Shown: positions 28,409-37,662, numbered from the stretch's first letter. The stretch: 64,000 bases of DNA from Bacteroidetes bacterium UBA6161 (GCA_002422315.1 DIUJ01000068.1:160630-224629), one strand, 5' to 3'. Numbers and translations are program-made. Notes: generated from the letters alone by a model not told the origin.

Positions 28409-28436
28409 AAAAAGCCTCCCAATTGGAAGGCCTTTT
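28409..28436 (+). terminator. Terminator of alaS
   Basis: An A-run, GCCTCCC, AATT loop and GGAAGGC are followed by CTTTT. One mismatch lies in the stem. It begins just after the alaS stop and also faces the end of the convergent T9SS gene. Confidence 0.75.
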
Positions 28437-28453
28437 AGCTTGTGTTTAGGTTT

Positions 28454-30172
28454 CTATAACTTTATAAGTTTAAGAAAGTCTTGGTATTCTCCAGATATTA
28501 TTTGGGTAAAATATGTACCTGAAGGAATGTCGCTTGGTATATATATAGTATGTTCAAGATATTTTAAATTTTCTATTTCGTCTTCCCATACTAATTTTCC
28601 ATAAGAGTTTAATATTTTGATTCTTAAGTTTTTATTAAGCAATTTGGAATTAAAGTTAATATTAAGTTTATTCGTAACTGGATTAGGACTAATAAACGTT
28701 TTGTTGTTTTTGACTAAACAAGAAGCGGATGGAGCATATATTGAAATTGTTTCTTTTTGATTTTGATCAATTTCAAAGATTTTTACACTTTTGTTTATTC
28801 CTATTAAATCAAAATCTACCATGTATTCATTTATACCAGAAACGTTGTTCTTTGCGTCTATATATTTACTTTTTGAATGTTCCTTCATTTCAGATTCTAT
28901 TTCAACCCTATATTCTGAAATATTTACTTCGTTGCTAGTAAGCCATTGTATAAATAATGTTTGGTTATTGCAGTATGTTTCAAATCCTAAATAATCAGCA
29001 GGTAAAAGATTAACAAAAGGTGCATCTCCTAAAATATAGTCAAATGCATCACTTGGGTTATTGTCTGCTGTTTCTAGATATCCCCATGTATTGGTCCCCC
29101 AGAAACTTGGAGTTCCTTGTGTTTTATCCCATGCTGTTCTAGTTGTATTACCTCTACCTGCTTTGAGTAATGTGTGGTTTATAATTTGGTCTCCGGGTCC
29201 CCAATATAGTCGAATTATGGCATTATTTACTGTAGAGCCTCCATTAACAATACGGTCGCATTTCCAGTATCTAATATTTGAAACCGATGAAAAGTTTGCT
29301 CCTCCAGCTAGAGCGGTATATGGTGGCCCTTGATAAATCATTTCATATTGGTAAACATTGGTATTGTTGTTGTTGTGATTGTAGGTTACTTCTAAAGGCC
29401 TATATATAGTGTCTTTTCCTACCGGTATGAATTTGTGTGTAAGTCTATTGTTTGCCCAAGTAAATCTTATAGGACCATGAACAAATTTACCTGGTCCAAA
29501 CCCTTTTGCTACCGCAGAATCTCGCATGGTAATCATAGAAGTATCTGAGGTGAAAATTTTAGAAGCTATAAATATCAAAGTATCTTGAACAATAATGTTT
29601 TTTGAAAGAATTATTCCAGAGGAATCTGTAAGGTTTGAACTGTTATTTATAATAAGTTTTTTTATGTAATTCGGAATTCTTTTCCCTGTAATTTGCTGTT
29701 CTCTTCCTTTAAACTCATAATTGCCATTAGTAGCAAAAAAAGTAAGATTGGTTTGAATATTGCCAAGTGGAGACATGCCGAATTTATGGCCAAAAACCAA
29801 ATGGCTATTAGCCACATTACAGAATTTGCCATTTCCGCTTACAATAAAGGTATCCATTTCAAACTTGCCCTGAATGTTTAAAATACCTTCTATTTGAATA
29901 TTTTTAGCCAAAGAGTAAGAGGTATTATTCTGAAGCCAAACGGAATCGCCAGCCGAAATAACGATATGTTGCATACTGCCAGAAGGCGGAGCAGGAGATG
30001 CATTCCAATATAGACCATCAAATGATTGCCATATAATTGGGGAGTACCAAGCTCCAGAACCTATTGTGCGATAGTCTCCTAGATTTTGAGCATAAGACAC
30101 ATTTCCAACAAAATACATTCCCCAAAGGAGTAGGATTTTAATGTGTTTGATGAGGTGAAAATAATTTTTCAT
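28454..30172 (-). CDS. Secreted T9SS type A sorting-domain protein
   Basis: The protein has 572 residues from the ATG at 30172, which starts a good signal peptide (ILLLWGMYFVGNVSYAQ). A longer frame exists upstream, but its first 32 residues do not look like a signal. The middle has beta-strand repeats without a known catalytic domain. The C-terminus is a type A T9SS tail (FISPNPVTNKLNINFNS, then SYGKLVWEDE and IPSGTYFTQII). It should be surface-exposed. The leader has an ACACAAACACAA sequence just before the ATG, as in the PKD gene upstream. Confidence 0.8.
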   Translation of the reverse strand: MKNYFHLIKHIKILLLWGMYFVGNVSYAQNLGDYRTIGSGAWYSPIIWQSFDGLYWNASPAPPSGSMQHIVISAGDSVWLQNNTSYSLAKNIQIEGILNIQGKFEMDTFIVSGNGKFCNVANSHLVFGHKFGMSPLGNIQTNLTFFATNGNYEFKGREQQITGKRIPNYIKKLIINNSSNLTDSSGIILSKNIIVQDTLIFIASKIFTSDTSMITMRDSAVAKGFGPGKFVHGPIRFTWANNRLTHKFIPVGKDTIYRPLEVTYNHNNNNTNVYQYEMIYQGPPYTALAGGANFSSVSNIRYWKCDRIVNGGSTVNNAIIRLYWGPGDQIINHTLLKAGRGNTTRTAWDKTQGTPSFWGTNTWGYLETADNNPSDAFDYILGDAPFVNLLPADYLGFETYCNNQTLFIQWLTSNEVNISEYRVEIESEMKEHSKSKYIDAKNNVSGINEYMVDFDLIGINKSVKIFEIDQNQKETISIYAPSASCLVKNNKTFISPNPVTNKLNINFNSKLLNKNLRIKILNSYGKLVWEDEIENLKYLEHTIYIPSDIPSGTYFTQIISGEYQDFLKLIKL

Positions 30173-30250
30173 AGCTATTGTGTTTGTGTTTAGTTGTGTT
30201 TTGTCAAATTCTTTATTCCATGTTGCTTTTCTCTGTGGATTTTGAAAGCT

Positions 30251-30278
30251 GGGTATAAGGACTCCCACCCTTATACCC
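30251..30278. other. Perfect 10-bp hairpin in the leader of the type A T9SS gene
   Basis: GGGTATAAGG at 30251-30260 pairs with CCTTATACCC at 30269-30278 around loop ACTCCCAC. A T-run follows only on the plus strand, where no gene ends. On the minus strand it is about 80-105 bases before the T9SS start, so it could be a 5' stabilising stem. Confidence 0.6.
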
Positions 30279-30363
30279 TTTTTTCATTTTCGCACAAAAC
30301 CAAGCACTTTTAGGTTTTTTGTATAGGTTTATCCAAATTCATTTTTTTTAAGTTTAGGTTGTA

Positions 30364-30411
30364 AAAGAAATAGCGCCCAAACTCCCAATTTGGGCACTTT
30401 GCTATTTCTTT
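30364..30411 (-). terminator. Nested two-stem hairpin after the PKD gene
   Basis: The outer stem is 11 bp (AAAGAAATAGC with GCTATTTCTTT) and the inner stem is 7 bp (GCCCAAA with TTTGGGC). A 5-base bulge lies on one side only. It lies 69 bases after the PKD stop on the minus strand. It could stop transcription or protect the mRNA end, but no strong T-run follows, so a simple terminator is uncertain. Confidence 0.45.
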
Positions 30412-30479
30412 CTCATTCCACAAATCAAGCACTGAGATCTTTATTCCTAAATTTTTCATATAGGTGGGAGATAATTTTT

Positions 30480-33400
30480 TTATTTTATAATGATAGTTAC
30501 ATCGCCTTGTAAGTGGTGCATTTTGCCATCTGCTCCTACAGCTCTAATTTTATAAATATAAACATCTTGTTGCACCAATGCTCCATCATAGTATCCATTC
30601 CAATGTTCGAAGCATTCTGTGTTTTCCCATAGTTTTTCGCCCCATCTGTTAAATATTTCTATATGATAATCGCTAATAAATACACCTTTGGGTTCGAAAA
30701 TATCATTTAAACCGTCTCCATTTGGAGAAAAAGCGCTTGGTGCAAACAAGGTAGAAATTACCTCTACTTTGGTGTGGTTGGAAATACTATATACTTCTTC
30801 TGTCAGAATAGAAGAGTTAGGGTTTTGAATAATAGGCTTGTTTCTTACTGCAATAACTCTATATACATATTCTGGAATACAATTGGTTTGAACATAGTGG
30901 TGTACAAATACGGTATCATTGGGTCCTTTACTTTCTCCGATTTTTACGAATTCTCCACCTATTTGTTTTTGTTCAATAATATAATGAGAAACACCTTCTT
31001 TCCAGTCTTGGTATTTTGTCCAATATAAAACAGGTTGATAGTCTTTGTTAAAGTAAGATTTTAATACTACTGTTTTAGCTATTCTAGTATAAGCACTTAC
31101 ATCTCCGCAAACATCTACTGCCTTAACTTTATATATATAGTTGTTATTCTGTACGTCTAGTTTTTTTGTATCAAAGTAGTATAGTTCATTTCCTGTTTTT
31201 ATTGTATCTATAGTTTTGAAATGGGTACCATTATTTGACTTTTCTAGTACATAGTGACTGATCATTTGTCGTGAATTCTTAACCTCATGCCACAGTATTT
31301 CTATGTTTTCGTTATCTGGCACAGAAGCTACTTTCATAAGTGGGCTTGGAACTATATTGTGATAAATTGGAATAACACGACACGTATCGCTCCAAGATAA
31401 TTCTTGGTATCCATTTTTCTCTTTTGCTAAAATTCTATAAAAGTGATCGGTATAACATTCTATTGAAGAATCGTTGTAAGTAAGAGTATTTCCAGATACG
31501 GTTGCAATTGAATCAAATTCAGAACCATTCACTTTTCTTCTAAAAATCGTATAAGTTTCTACTTCGTCCCATCCTTTGTAAGCATTCCATTTAAGTTTAC
31601 TTACATTGGTATCTCCTTGGCCAGAAACCTCTACGGTACAATGAGTAGACGCTTTGTCAAGATCTAAACTTACATTACAAATATTGTTTTGAACAACAGT
31701 AAAACAATAGGTGTTATGAAGTGTATTGTAACCTTCTATTTTAAAGGTGGTATCGTTAGGATTTGAGTTTTCTTGTAGCAACTTGAAACCATTTCCACGA
31801 GTGTTTTCATAAATTTTGTAAGATTTAAAGTCAAACTCATGAGACTTTGTGTGCCTAAGTTGAATAGAAGAATTGTCTACTACAGATACAGATAATATTT
31901 TAGCAGAACTGCTAGGCAGCGTATCGCCAACAATTATTTCTTGATCTATAGCTTTAAACGAGCTACAACCTAAAATATCTTTAATCTGTAAGCTTGCTTT
32001 ATAAATCCCTTTTTCTGTTGGAATATATCTTAAATCTTTACTTTTTATCTTTTCACCATTGTTCAATGTCCATTCAGCAAAAACCAAAGTAGTGTCTGAT
32101 TTGCTAATATTTTGCATGCTTAAGGTATTTCCTAGGCACAATTGAGTACTTTGTATGCTCGCATCTGCTTGGAGTCCAAATATTTTCACAGGTTTAGAAA
32201 CAGTAACCTTGCAGCCTTTGTCCGAAACCGCGGTTAATTCTATGTTTTTCACACCTTTGTCTGAGAAAATAGTTGTTGTAATAGAATCTTTACTGTTGTG
32301 TTTGTTGTTGTTAAAACTCCATTCATAGTTATTTATTTTTCCAGAGGAAACGCTACTGTTTGCAATAAATCGGGTTGTGTCACCAAAGCAATGATTCTCC
32401 GTTGTGAAATCTGCAATTGGGGTAGGGTTTACTACAATAGGTTCTTTCGGAGGTAAAACATAGCTGCATCCTAAAGTATCTTCAAGTATCATTAAAGGGG
32501 TATAGCTTCCTGGGTTTTTGTATGTAAAGCTAAAGTCCTTATAATTTGAAAGCATACCATTTCCCAAATCCCATGTTACTTTGTTAGAAGGGCTATTGGA
32601 ATTAGAGTTGAAATTTACTTTAAGTGGAGCGCAACCAAGTAAAGGACTGTAATTGTATTCTCCAACTGGGCCTTTCACTAAGATGAAATCTGGGAACTCT
32701 TGCGTTCTAACACATCCATTGTTGTCTTTTATTTCTAATTTTACAGTATAGCTACCTGGTAAGGTATATGTTTTTTGAGGATTCGCTTTGTCAGAAAATG
32801 TGTTGTCTCCAAAATCCCACTTATATCCAATTATTTGTGTTCCAACCCTGCTAACAGAATTACTAAAGAAACTAACTAAAAGAGGAGGGCAATAGCTGCC
32901 TAAAGTATCAGAAATAATTCTAGCATCCAATTGTCCTGGGTTGAAATGTATTAATTTGCTGATGGTAGAGGCGCATGAATTTTGGTCTCTAATAGTAAGG
33001 TTTACTAGATAATCACCTTCTGTTACAAAGTTGTATTCAAAATTTGATTGGTTACTTAAAGAAGATACCGTATCTTGGGTTTCTAATTCCCATGTGTAGT
33101 TATATATGTTGCCTGCAACAGGGTTTTGAATTTTAGAGTCAAATGTAATTACGCTATTATCACAGTAGTGTTTTAATTTTGAGTTAAAATCTATGGAGGG
33201 TCCATTCACTTTTATAATATCTTTTTTCCAACCTATACATCCTTCTGCATCTCTTTCGTGAAGTATAACTTCTATTTGGTTGTTTGCAGGAAGGTTATAA
33301 AAGGTTCTTACAAGTGTTTTTTCGGTTGTGTAAACAGTGTCTTTTCTATTGAAAATCCACATGTTTTCTGTAGCTATTTGTTTGTTGTTTGTAACCTGTA

Positions 33401-35849
33401 ATTGAAGCGGAGTACATTCTGTAAGTTTTGTAATGGTAGTTGAAACATGTGGCCCTTTTACAAATATGTTTCTAACCATGGTATCCATACATCCATGTCT
33501 TTCTGCAACTAGCATTACTTCGTAAGTGCCAGAATTACCAAATTTTAATTCAGGATGAAAAGTTTGAGGGTTGCCTTTGTTATAGTCCATATTTACTCTT
33601 GCAGACACAACTTCTGAGTCTAATTGAGTTATTTGAGATTGGTTTATGAACCAGAAATAAGAATCACTTTTTTTGTCTATACTGTTGTTAGAAATATTCC
33701 GAATAGATGCAACAGCAGGAGCGCATAAACTATCGGTGTAGCTGAACTGTGCTTTCAAAAGCTCTATTGGCGTAATTTCAAAACTTGTAGAGTCGTCTGG
33801 ACAATTGTTGTTCGCATTTGTTGCCCAAAGTTGAACTTTGAATTTTGAAGTACTGTCATTTAAGTTTACTTCAAATTTCTTTGAAGAGGTATCTGTAAGG
33901 TTTTGTATTTTCCATCTAAAAGAGGTGAAGTCATTGGATGCATTTTCAAATTTTAGTACATTCGAACAGGTATCATATTCATAGCTTATTTTAACTTTAG
34001 GCCCGCCAATAATGCTTTCTCCTTTTGGGGTTTCCATTATTTTTGTAATGGTGTCGGGGCAGCCATAGTTATAAGTAATTAAAGTTACTTTTTGGTTAGT
34101 ATTGTTTGTAAAAGTATGTTTCCCATCATAGCCATTGTAAGTTTTTTCTTCGTCGCCAAATTTCCAAACAGCTCTGGTAACTGGTATATTTAAGGTATCT
34201 GTAATATTTTTAAAACCAGCAATTTCTTTCATACAAACTGTCAAGAAAATAGGTTCAAAATCTGGATTTGTTTTGGTTCCATAAGCATATTCTTTTATGG
34301 TTTCTGCAACACATCCTTCAGAGTTTACCATTATCAGTTTCAATTCCCCTTTCCCCATTTGTGTAAAAGCATGTGTGTAAATAGAGTCAGAGCTAACAAG
34401 AACACCGTTTAAAAACCATTTGTAAGAAACTACAGGGAATTTGCTATTTAATTTTGCTTTAAAAGTTTCAGTGTGAGGGATACAACCCTCTAGTTGTCCT
34501 AAGATATTGGCGGTAGGTTGTTCTACTTCTACTTTACCTTTTAATACTCCATTAACTATACATCCATTAAAATCTTCGTAAGTATAATTTACATCAAATT
34601 TGCCTGGTTTGGTATAGTTAAAAGTACTAATTAGTTTAGAAGAGGTGTCGTATGGGCTATTCGTAAAACTATAGAATGCTTTTTTTACAAGCGAGGAAGG
34701 TGTAAAGGAAACATTTTTTGGGAAATCACAAAATAGAGTGTCGCTAGGTACTGGCCTAACATTTGGAATATTTAGAATTTTAACAAAATTGTTTTTTACA
34801 ACGGAATCCTTACAATTTGTTCCAGAAATGCTTGCAAATAATTTTACATTGTAGTTTCCTGTATTTGAATAGCTAGTTTGTGGATCTTTTTGAGTAGAAG
34901 TTTTATTGTTGCCAAAATTCCAGGTCCAAGTGTAATTTAAATTGGAAGGACTTGTAGTATTTAAAAATTGAATATTTTGATTTGCACAAACAGAATTGTT
35001 GGTAGCACTGAAATTTGCATTGATTTTAGTAAGCGTAAAAGCATTTGGTTTGAAGATAGAATCAGAACAACCATTTATATCCGTTACTTTTAAATGCACA
35101 CCATAGCTTCCCAAGTTTTGATAAACAGAAGAAGGGTTTGGGGAGGATGAAAAGGTATTATTGCCAAAGTTCCAGCTGTAGCTTGGTGTGGAAGTTTTGC
35201 TGCATTTTTGTCTGAAATTTACTTGAACAGGTGCTCCACAATCTAGGTTTTTGTCAACTAAAAAATCTGCAATTGGCTTTTCTTTTACTTGAGATACAGC
35301 AGAGAATTTTTTAAATGATTCACATCCATTTGTATCTTTTATTATCAAAGTAACATCATAAGTACCTTTGTTAGAGTATACATGACTCGGATTTAATTTT
35401 TTTGAAATCGAACCGTCACCAAAATCCCAAGTGTAAGATAGGATAGGAGCGTCGCCTAAAATAGAATTGGATACTAAATGTATACTGTCTCCTTCGCAAA
35501 TAGAAAATTTAGTATTTAAAATACTTGCTACTGGATTTTTAAACACAATTACAAAACTAGATTTTGTTAATGTATCTTTCTTACCATTAGAATCTTCAAC
35601 TATTAATCTAACATTATATTGTCCAGAGCTTAGATACAGTGCAGATGGATTTTGGAGTATGGACTTGTTTCCGTTTCCAAAGTCCCATTCCCATTTTACT
35701 GCGGAGGTTGAAGAATCGGTAAAAGTTACGTTTAAGGGAGCGCAACCTTTGTTGTTTGCAGAATTAAAATTTGCATTAATTTGTGCAAATAAATCATTAG
35801 AAATTGGACATAGAAATGCCAATAACCCTAAAATTCTTAGTGCTTTCAT
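30480..35849 (-). CDS. Giant PKD-repeat surface protein with T9SS type B (CHU_C-like) tail
   Basis: The protein has 1789 residues. A signal peptide (ILGLLAFLCPISNDLFAQ) is followed by many PKD-type beta-sandwich repeats over about residues 25-1350, with repeated WDFGDG, YTWDFGD and YKWDFGD cores and GxYxVxLxV strands. Several repeats are degenerate. Fibronectin-like modules cover about 1350-1690. The last 85 residues are the gliding-motility-associated C-terminal domain: FAPSAFSPNGDGLNDIF, then FNRWGEKLWE and YIYKIRAVG. It should be exported by the T9SS and bound to the cell surface as an adhesin or matrix protein. No enzymatic domain was seen. Confidence 0.9.
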   Translation of the reverse strand: MKALRILGLLAFLCPISNDLFAQINANFNSANNKGCAPLNVTFTDSSTSAVKWEWDFGNGNKSILQNPSALYLSSGQYNVRLIVEDSNGKKDTLTKSSFVIVFKNPVASILNTKFSICEGDSIHLVSNSILGDAPILSYTWDFGDGSISKKLNPSHVYSNKGTYDVTLIIKDTNGCESFKKFSAVSQVKEKPIADFLVDKNLDCGAPVQVNFRQKCSKTSTPSYSWNFGNNTFSSSPNPSSVYQNLGSYGVHLKVTDINGCSDSIFKPNAFTLTKINANFSATNNSVCANQNIQFLNTTSPSNLNYTWTWNFGNNKTSTQKDPQTSYSNTGNYNVKLFASISGTNCKDSVVKNNFVKILNIPNVRPVPSDTLFCDFPKNVSFTPSSLVKKAFYSFTNSPYDTSSKLISTFNYTKPGKFDVNYTYEDFNGCIVNGVLKGKVEVEQPTANILGQLEGCIPHTETFKAKLNSKFPVVSYKWFLNGVLVSSDSIYTHAFTQMGKGELKLIMVNSEGCVAETIKEYAYGTKTNPDFEPIFLTVCMKEIAGFKNITDTLNIPVTRAVWKFGDEEKTYNGYDGKHTFTNNTNQKVTLITYNYGCPDTITKIMETPKGESIIGGPKVKISYEYDTCSNVLKFENASNDFTSFRWKIQNLTDTSSKKFEVNLNDSTSKFKVQLWATNANNNCPDDSTSFEITPIELLKAQFSYTDSLCAPAVASIRNISNNSIDKKSDSYFWFINQSQITQLDSEVVSARVNMDYNKGNPQTFHPELKFGNSGTYEVMLVAERHGCMDTMVRNIFVKGPHVSTTITKLTECTPLQLQVTNNKQIATENMWIFNRKDTVYTTEKTLVRTFYNLPANNQIEVILHERDAEGCIGWKKDIIKVNGPSIDFNSKLKHYCDNSVITFDSKIQNPVAGNIYNYTWELETQDTVSSLSNQSNFEYNFVTEGDYLVNLTIRDQNSCASTISKLIHFNPGQLDARIISDTLGSYCPPLLVSFFSNSVSRVGTQIIGYKWDFGDNTFSDKANPQKTYTLPGSYTVKLEIKDNNGCVRTQEFPDFILVKGPVGEYNYSPLLGCAPLKVNFNSNSNSPSNKVTWDLGNGMLSNYKDFSFTYKNPGSYTPLMILEDTLGCSYVLPPKEPIVVNPTPIADFTTENHCFGDTTRFIANSSVSSGKINNYEWSFNNNKHNSKDSITTTIFSDKGVKNIELTAVSDKGCKVTVSKPVKIFGLQADASIQSTQLCLGNTLSMQNISKSDTTLVFAEWTLNNGEKIKSKDLRYIPTEKGIYKASLQIKDILGCSSFKAIDQEIIVGDTLPSSSAKILSVSVVDNSSIQLRHTKSHEFDFKSYKIYENTRGNGFKLLQENSNPNDTTFKIEGYNTLHNTYCFTVVQNNICNVSLDLDKASTHCTVEVSGQGDTNVSKLKWNAYKGWDEVETYTIFRRKVNGSEFDSIATVSGNTLTYNDSSIECYTDHFYRILAKEKNGYQELSWSDTCRVIPIYHNIVPSPLMKVASVPDNENIEILWHEVKNSRQMISHYVLEKSNNGTHFKTIDTIKTGNELYYFDTKKLDVQNNNYIYKVKAVDVCGDVSAYTRIAKTVVLKSYFNKDYQPVLYWTKYQDWKEGVSHYIIEQKQIGGEFVKIGESKGPNDTVFVHHYVQTNCIPEYVYRVIAVRNKPIIQNPNSSILTEEVYSISNHTKVEVISTLFAPSAFSPNGDGLNDIFEPKGVFISDYHIEIFNRWGEKLWENTECFEHWNGYYDGALVQQDVYIYKIRAVGADGKMHHLQGDVTIIIK

Positions 35850-35964
35850 AGATTTTGTGTTTGTGGAACAGAAAAAACTAAAAGAAAATACCTTTAAGCG
35901 CTAGATTATATACAACAGTGTGCGAGTCTGGTGTAAATAAATTAGCAGATATTTACCAAAGTAA

Positions 35965-36180
35965 TTACTGTTGGAAGTGAATGTTTGGGGAGTTCTTAAA
36001 ATTTAGGTTAAACTTGTGCGAGTTAACTAGGCTTAACATCATTCCAACGGAATGTGTTCTGGTCGGATTAGACTTCTTTAAGAAAAGTAAACCTAACTGT
36101 TGGGAGACAGTCCAGTTCTTCTCATAAGAAGAATTAAAACGACTTAAGCTCATAAGATTTTTTTGTCTTGTGCTTGTCAT
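35965..36180 (-). CDS. Possible small protein or leader peptide upstream of the PKD gene
   Basis: This 71-codon frame has no recognised homology and I would not call it on coding character alone. Two things support it. Its ATG follows an ACAAACACAAAC leader very like the leaders of the two T9SS genes downstream on the same strand. It also lies 54 bases after a TACATTTG box. The product is basic, with no signal peptide or membrane helix. It could be an attenuator-type leader peptide in a long 5' UTR, or chance. Confidence 0.25.
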   Translation of the reverse strand: MTSTRQKNLMSLSRFNSSYEKNWTVSQQLGLLFLKKSNPTRTHSVGMMLSLVNSHKFNLNFKNSPNIHFQQ

Positions 36181-36234
36181 GTTTGTGTTTGTTTGTTTGT
36201 GTGCGTTGTATTTAATGTGCGGTCAAATACAATG

Positions 36235-36242
36235 CAAATGTA
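36235..36242 (-). promoter_or_regulatory. -7 box (TACATTTG), minus strand
   Basis: It reads TACATTTG on the minus strand. It would start a transcript near 36228 that covers the 71-codon frame and then the PKD gene with a leader of about 380 nt. Confidence 0.45.
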
Positions 36243-36295
36243 CAAGTATTTTTCATATAAAAAAATATTTTTCCAATTATTTTTATTTTAAGTCT

Positions 36296-36303
36296 TATTT
36301 TTG
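36296..36303 (+). promoter_or_regulatory. -7 box (TATTTTTG) of the S66 peptidase
   Basis: An exact consensus match ends 4 bases before the GTG start codon at 36308. It predicts a leaderless transcript and supports the GTG as the start. Confidence 0.6.
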
Positions 36304-36307
36304 TGGT

Positions 36308-37213
36308 GTGAAATATTTAAAACCCCTTGGTAATTCAGCAAGAATAGCTGTTTGTGCACCCGCAAGAAAAATTTCAAAATCAGAAATTATTCCATTTGAA
36401 AAATGGTGTAAGTCAAATTTTGGGGATTTATTTTACAGTGAGAACCTGTTTTTAGAGTACCATCAGTTTTCTGGAACAGACGTTCAAAGGGCCAATGATT
36501 TGAATGGGATTTTTGCAAGAACGGATATTGATGCTGTTTTTTTTGCAAGGGGAGGGTATGGTACTATACATATATTGGATATGTTAAATTTTGATTTGTT
36601 ATCCCAAAATCCTAAGTGGCTATGTGGTTTTAGTGACATAAGCGCTTTGCACATGCATTGTTTTTCAAATTATGCTATGCCCACTTTGCATTCTATTATG
36701 CCTATTTCTTTTTTACAATACAATAACGATAGTAGTTTCAATACCTCTGCCTTACTTACTGCTAATTTCTTGAAAAATGGTCAAATACATTATGATTTAC
36801 CAGATTCCTTTAATGGTGTGGAATTAAGTAACTTTAAAATAATAGGAGGAAATATGTCTGTGATATATAGTTTACTAGGTTCTAGAAGTATTCCTCAAAA
36901 TCAACCATTTGTTCTTTTTCTTGAAGACTTGGATGAGTACATGTATCACATAGATAGAATGCTTTTTGCCTTCAAAAGGGCTAGCTTATTTACTAATTGT
37001 ATTGCTATTTTTGTTGGATCTTTTTCAGATTTAAAGGACAATAAAGTTCCTTATGGATTAAGTGTTGAGGATATTTTTAAAACAGTTCTAAAAGAGTTAA
37101 ATATTCCTATTTATTTTGGTTATCCAAGCGGACACACTGCCTTAAATTATCCAATTCCTTTTGGGGTAAATGCAAATATTTCAAATAATACAATTACTTT
37201 TGCACTCGATTGA
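36308..37213 (+). CDS. LD-carboxypeptidase, peptidase family S66
   Basis: The protein has 301 residues from the GTG at 36308. The frame is open to an ATG at 36170, but the family similarity begins at LKPLGNSARIAVCAPA. The S66 signature is clear: FFARGGYGTIHIL, the nucleophile Ser109 in CGFSDISALH, the acid in LFLEDLDEYMYHIDRML and the His in GYPSGHT. It removes the terminal D-Ala from tetrapeptides in murein recycling; there is no signal peptide, so it acts in the cytoplasm. MccF-like immunity proteins share the fold. Its stop overlaps the gtrA-like start by 4 bases. Confidence 0.92.
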   Translation: MKYLKPLGNSARIAVCAPARKISKSEIIPFEKWCKSNFGDLFYSENLFLEYHQFSGTDVQRANDLNGIFARTDIDAVFFARGGYGTIHILDMLNFDLLSQNPKWLCGFSDISALHMHCFSNYAMPTLHSIMPISFLQYNNDSSFNTSALLTANFLKNGQIHYDLPDSFNGVELSNFKIIGGNMSVIYSLLGSRSIPQNQPFVLFLEDLDEYMYHIDRMLFAFKRASLFTNCIAIFVGSFSDLKDNKVPYGLSVEDIFKTVLKELNIPIYFGYPSGHTALNYPIPFGVNANISNNTITFALD

Positions 37214-37662
37214 AAGACTCACAAAAACAAATAATTAAATATATACTTATAGGTATATCCGCAGTTTTTGTGGATTTGGTGGTATATTATACTTCAAAGT
37301 TTTATTTTGAATCAGAAGATTTTTCTAAAGCATTAGGCTTCATAGTTGGTTCTATATATACCTTTATGTTCAATAAAATATGGACATGGAAACAAAAGGA
37401 TAAAGCGGGAATTAAGCAGTTAAGCATATTTTTCATTGTATATGCAGTTTCCTTGTTTATAAATGTAATAGTGAATAGAACTTCTATAAGTTTACTTCCT
37501 GATTATGAATTTGATTTTATTTTGTATAATCCATTACGTGTACCACAAATAGAATTTTCTGCCAAATTAGATATTTTGTTAGCTTTTGGAATAGCTACTA
37601 TATGTTCTGCTTTTTGGAATTTCTTTGGACAAAAATACTTTGTTTTTAAAGGGAAAAAGTAG
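37210..37662 (+). CDS. GtrA-family membrane protein
   Basis: The protein has 150 residues with four predicted transmembrane helices. It contains YILIGISAVFVDLVVYY and the family core LGFIVGSIYTFMFNKIWTWK, and ends FWNFFGQKYFVFKG. GtrA proteins are thought to flip undecaprenyl-phosphate-linked sugars or to serve in polysaccharide export. The start is TTG, overlapping the previous stop as TTGA, so it depends on coupling. No glycosyltransferase is adjacent. Confidence 0.88.
   Translation: MKDSQKQIIKYILIGISAVFVDLVVYYTSKFYFESEDFSKALGFIVGSIYTFMFNKIWTWKQKDKAGIKQLSIFFIVYAVSLFINVIVNRTSISLLPDYEFDFILYNPLRVPQIEFSAKLDILLAFGIATICSAFWNFFGQKYFVFKGKK

Larger units (their letters stand above)
30173..30479 (-). 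other. Intergenic region with two strong hairpins
   Basis: These 307 bases separate two secreted-protein genes on the minus strand. They hold a perfect 10-bp hairpin (30251-30278) and a nested two-stem hairpin (30364-30411). Both loops contain CTCCCA on the plus strand. I see no open reading frame with support and no clear TAnnTTTG box. Confidence 0.7.
35850..36307. other. Divergent intergenic region with small hairpins and two promoters
   Basis: These 458 bases lie between the PKD gene and the S66 peptidase. Three short hairpins cluster at 36040-36054, 36096-36111 and 36116-36130. A minus-strand TACATTTG box (36235-36242) and a plus-strand TATTTTTG box (36296-36303) are present. A 71-codon frame (35965-36180) has the CA-rich leader typical of its neighbours. 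Otherwise nothing is recognised. Confidence 0.6.

Noticed and set aside
35467..35904. A 145-codon plus-strand frame over the start of the PKD gene
   Set aside because: It is antisense to the signal peptide and first PKD repeats of a well-supported gene, and has no promoter or recognisable product.
36181..36210. A GTTT-type tandem repeat as a CRISPR or phase-variable tract
   Set aside because: The units are irregular, there are no spacers, and on the minus strand it reads as the CA-rich leader seen before other start codons.
36170..36307. N-terminal extension of the S66 peptidase from the ATG at 36170
   Set aside because: The extra 46 residues are Cys/Phe-rich and unlike the family, and the -7 box at 36296 lies downstream of that ATG.
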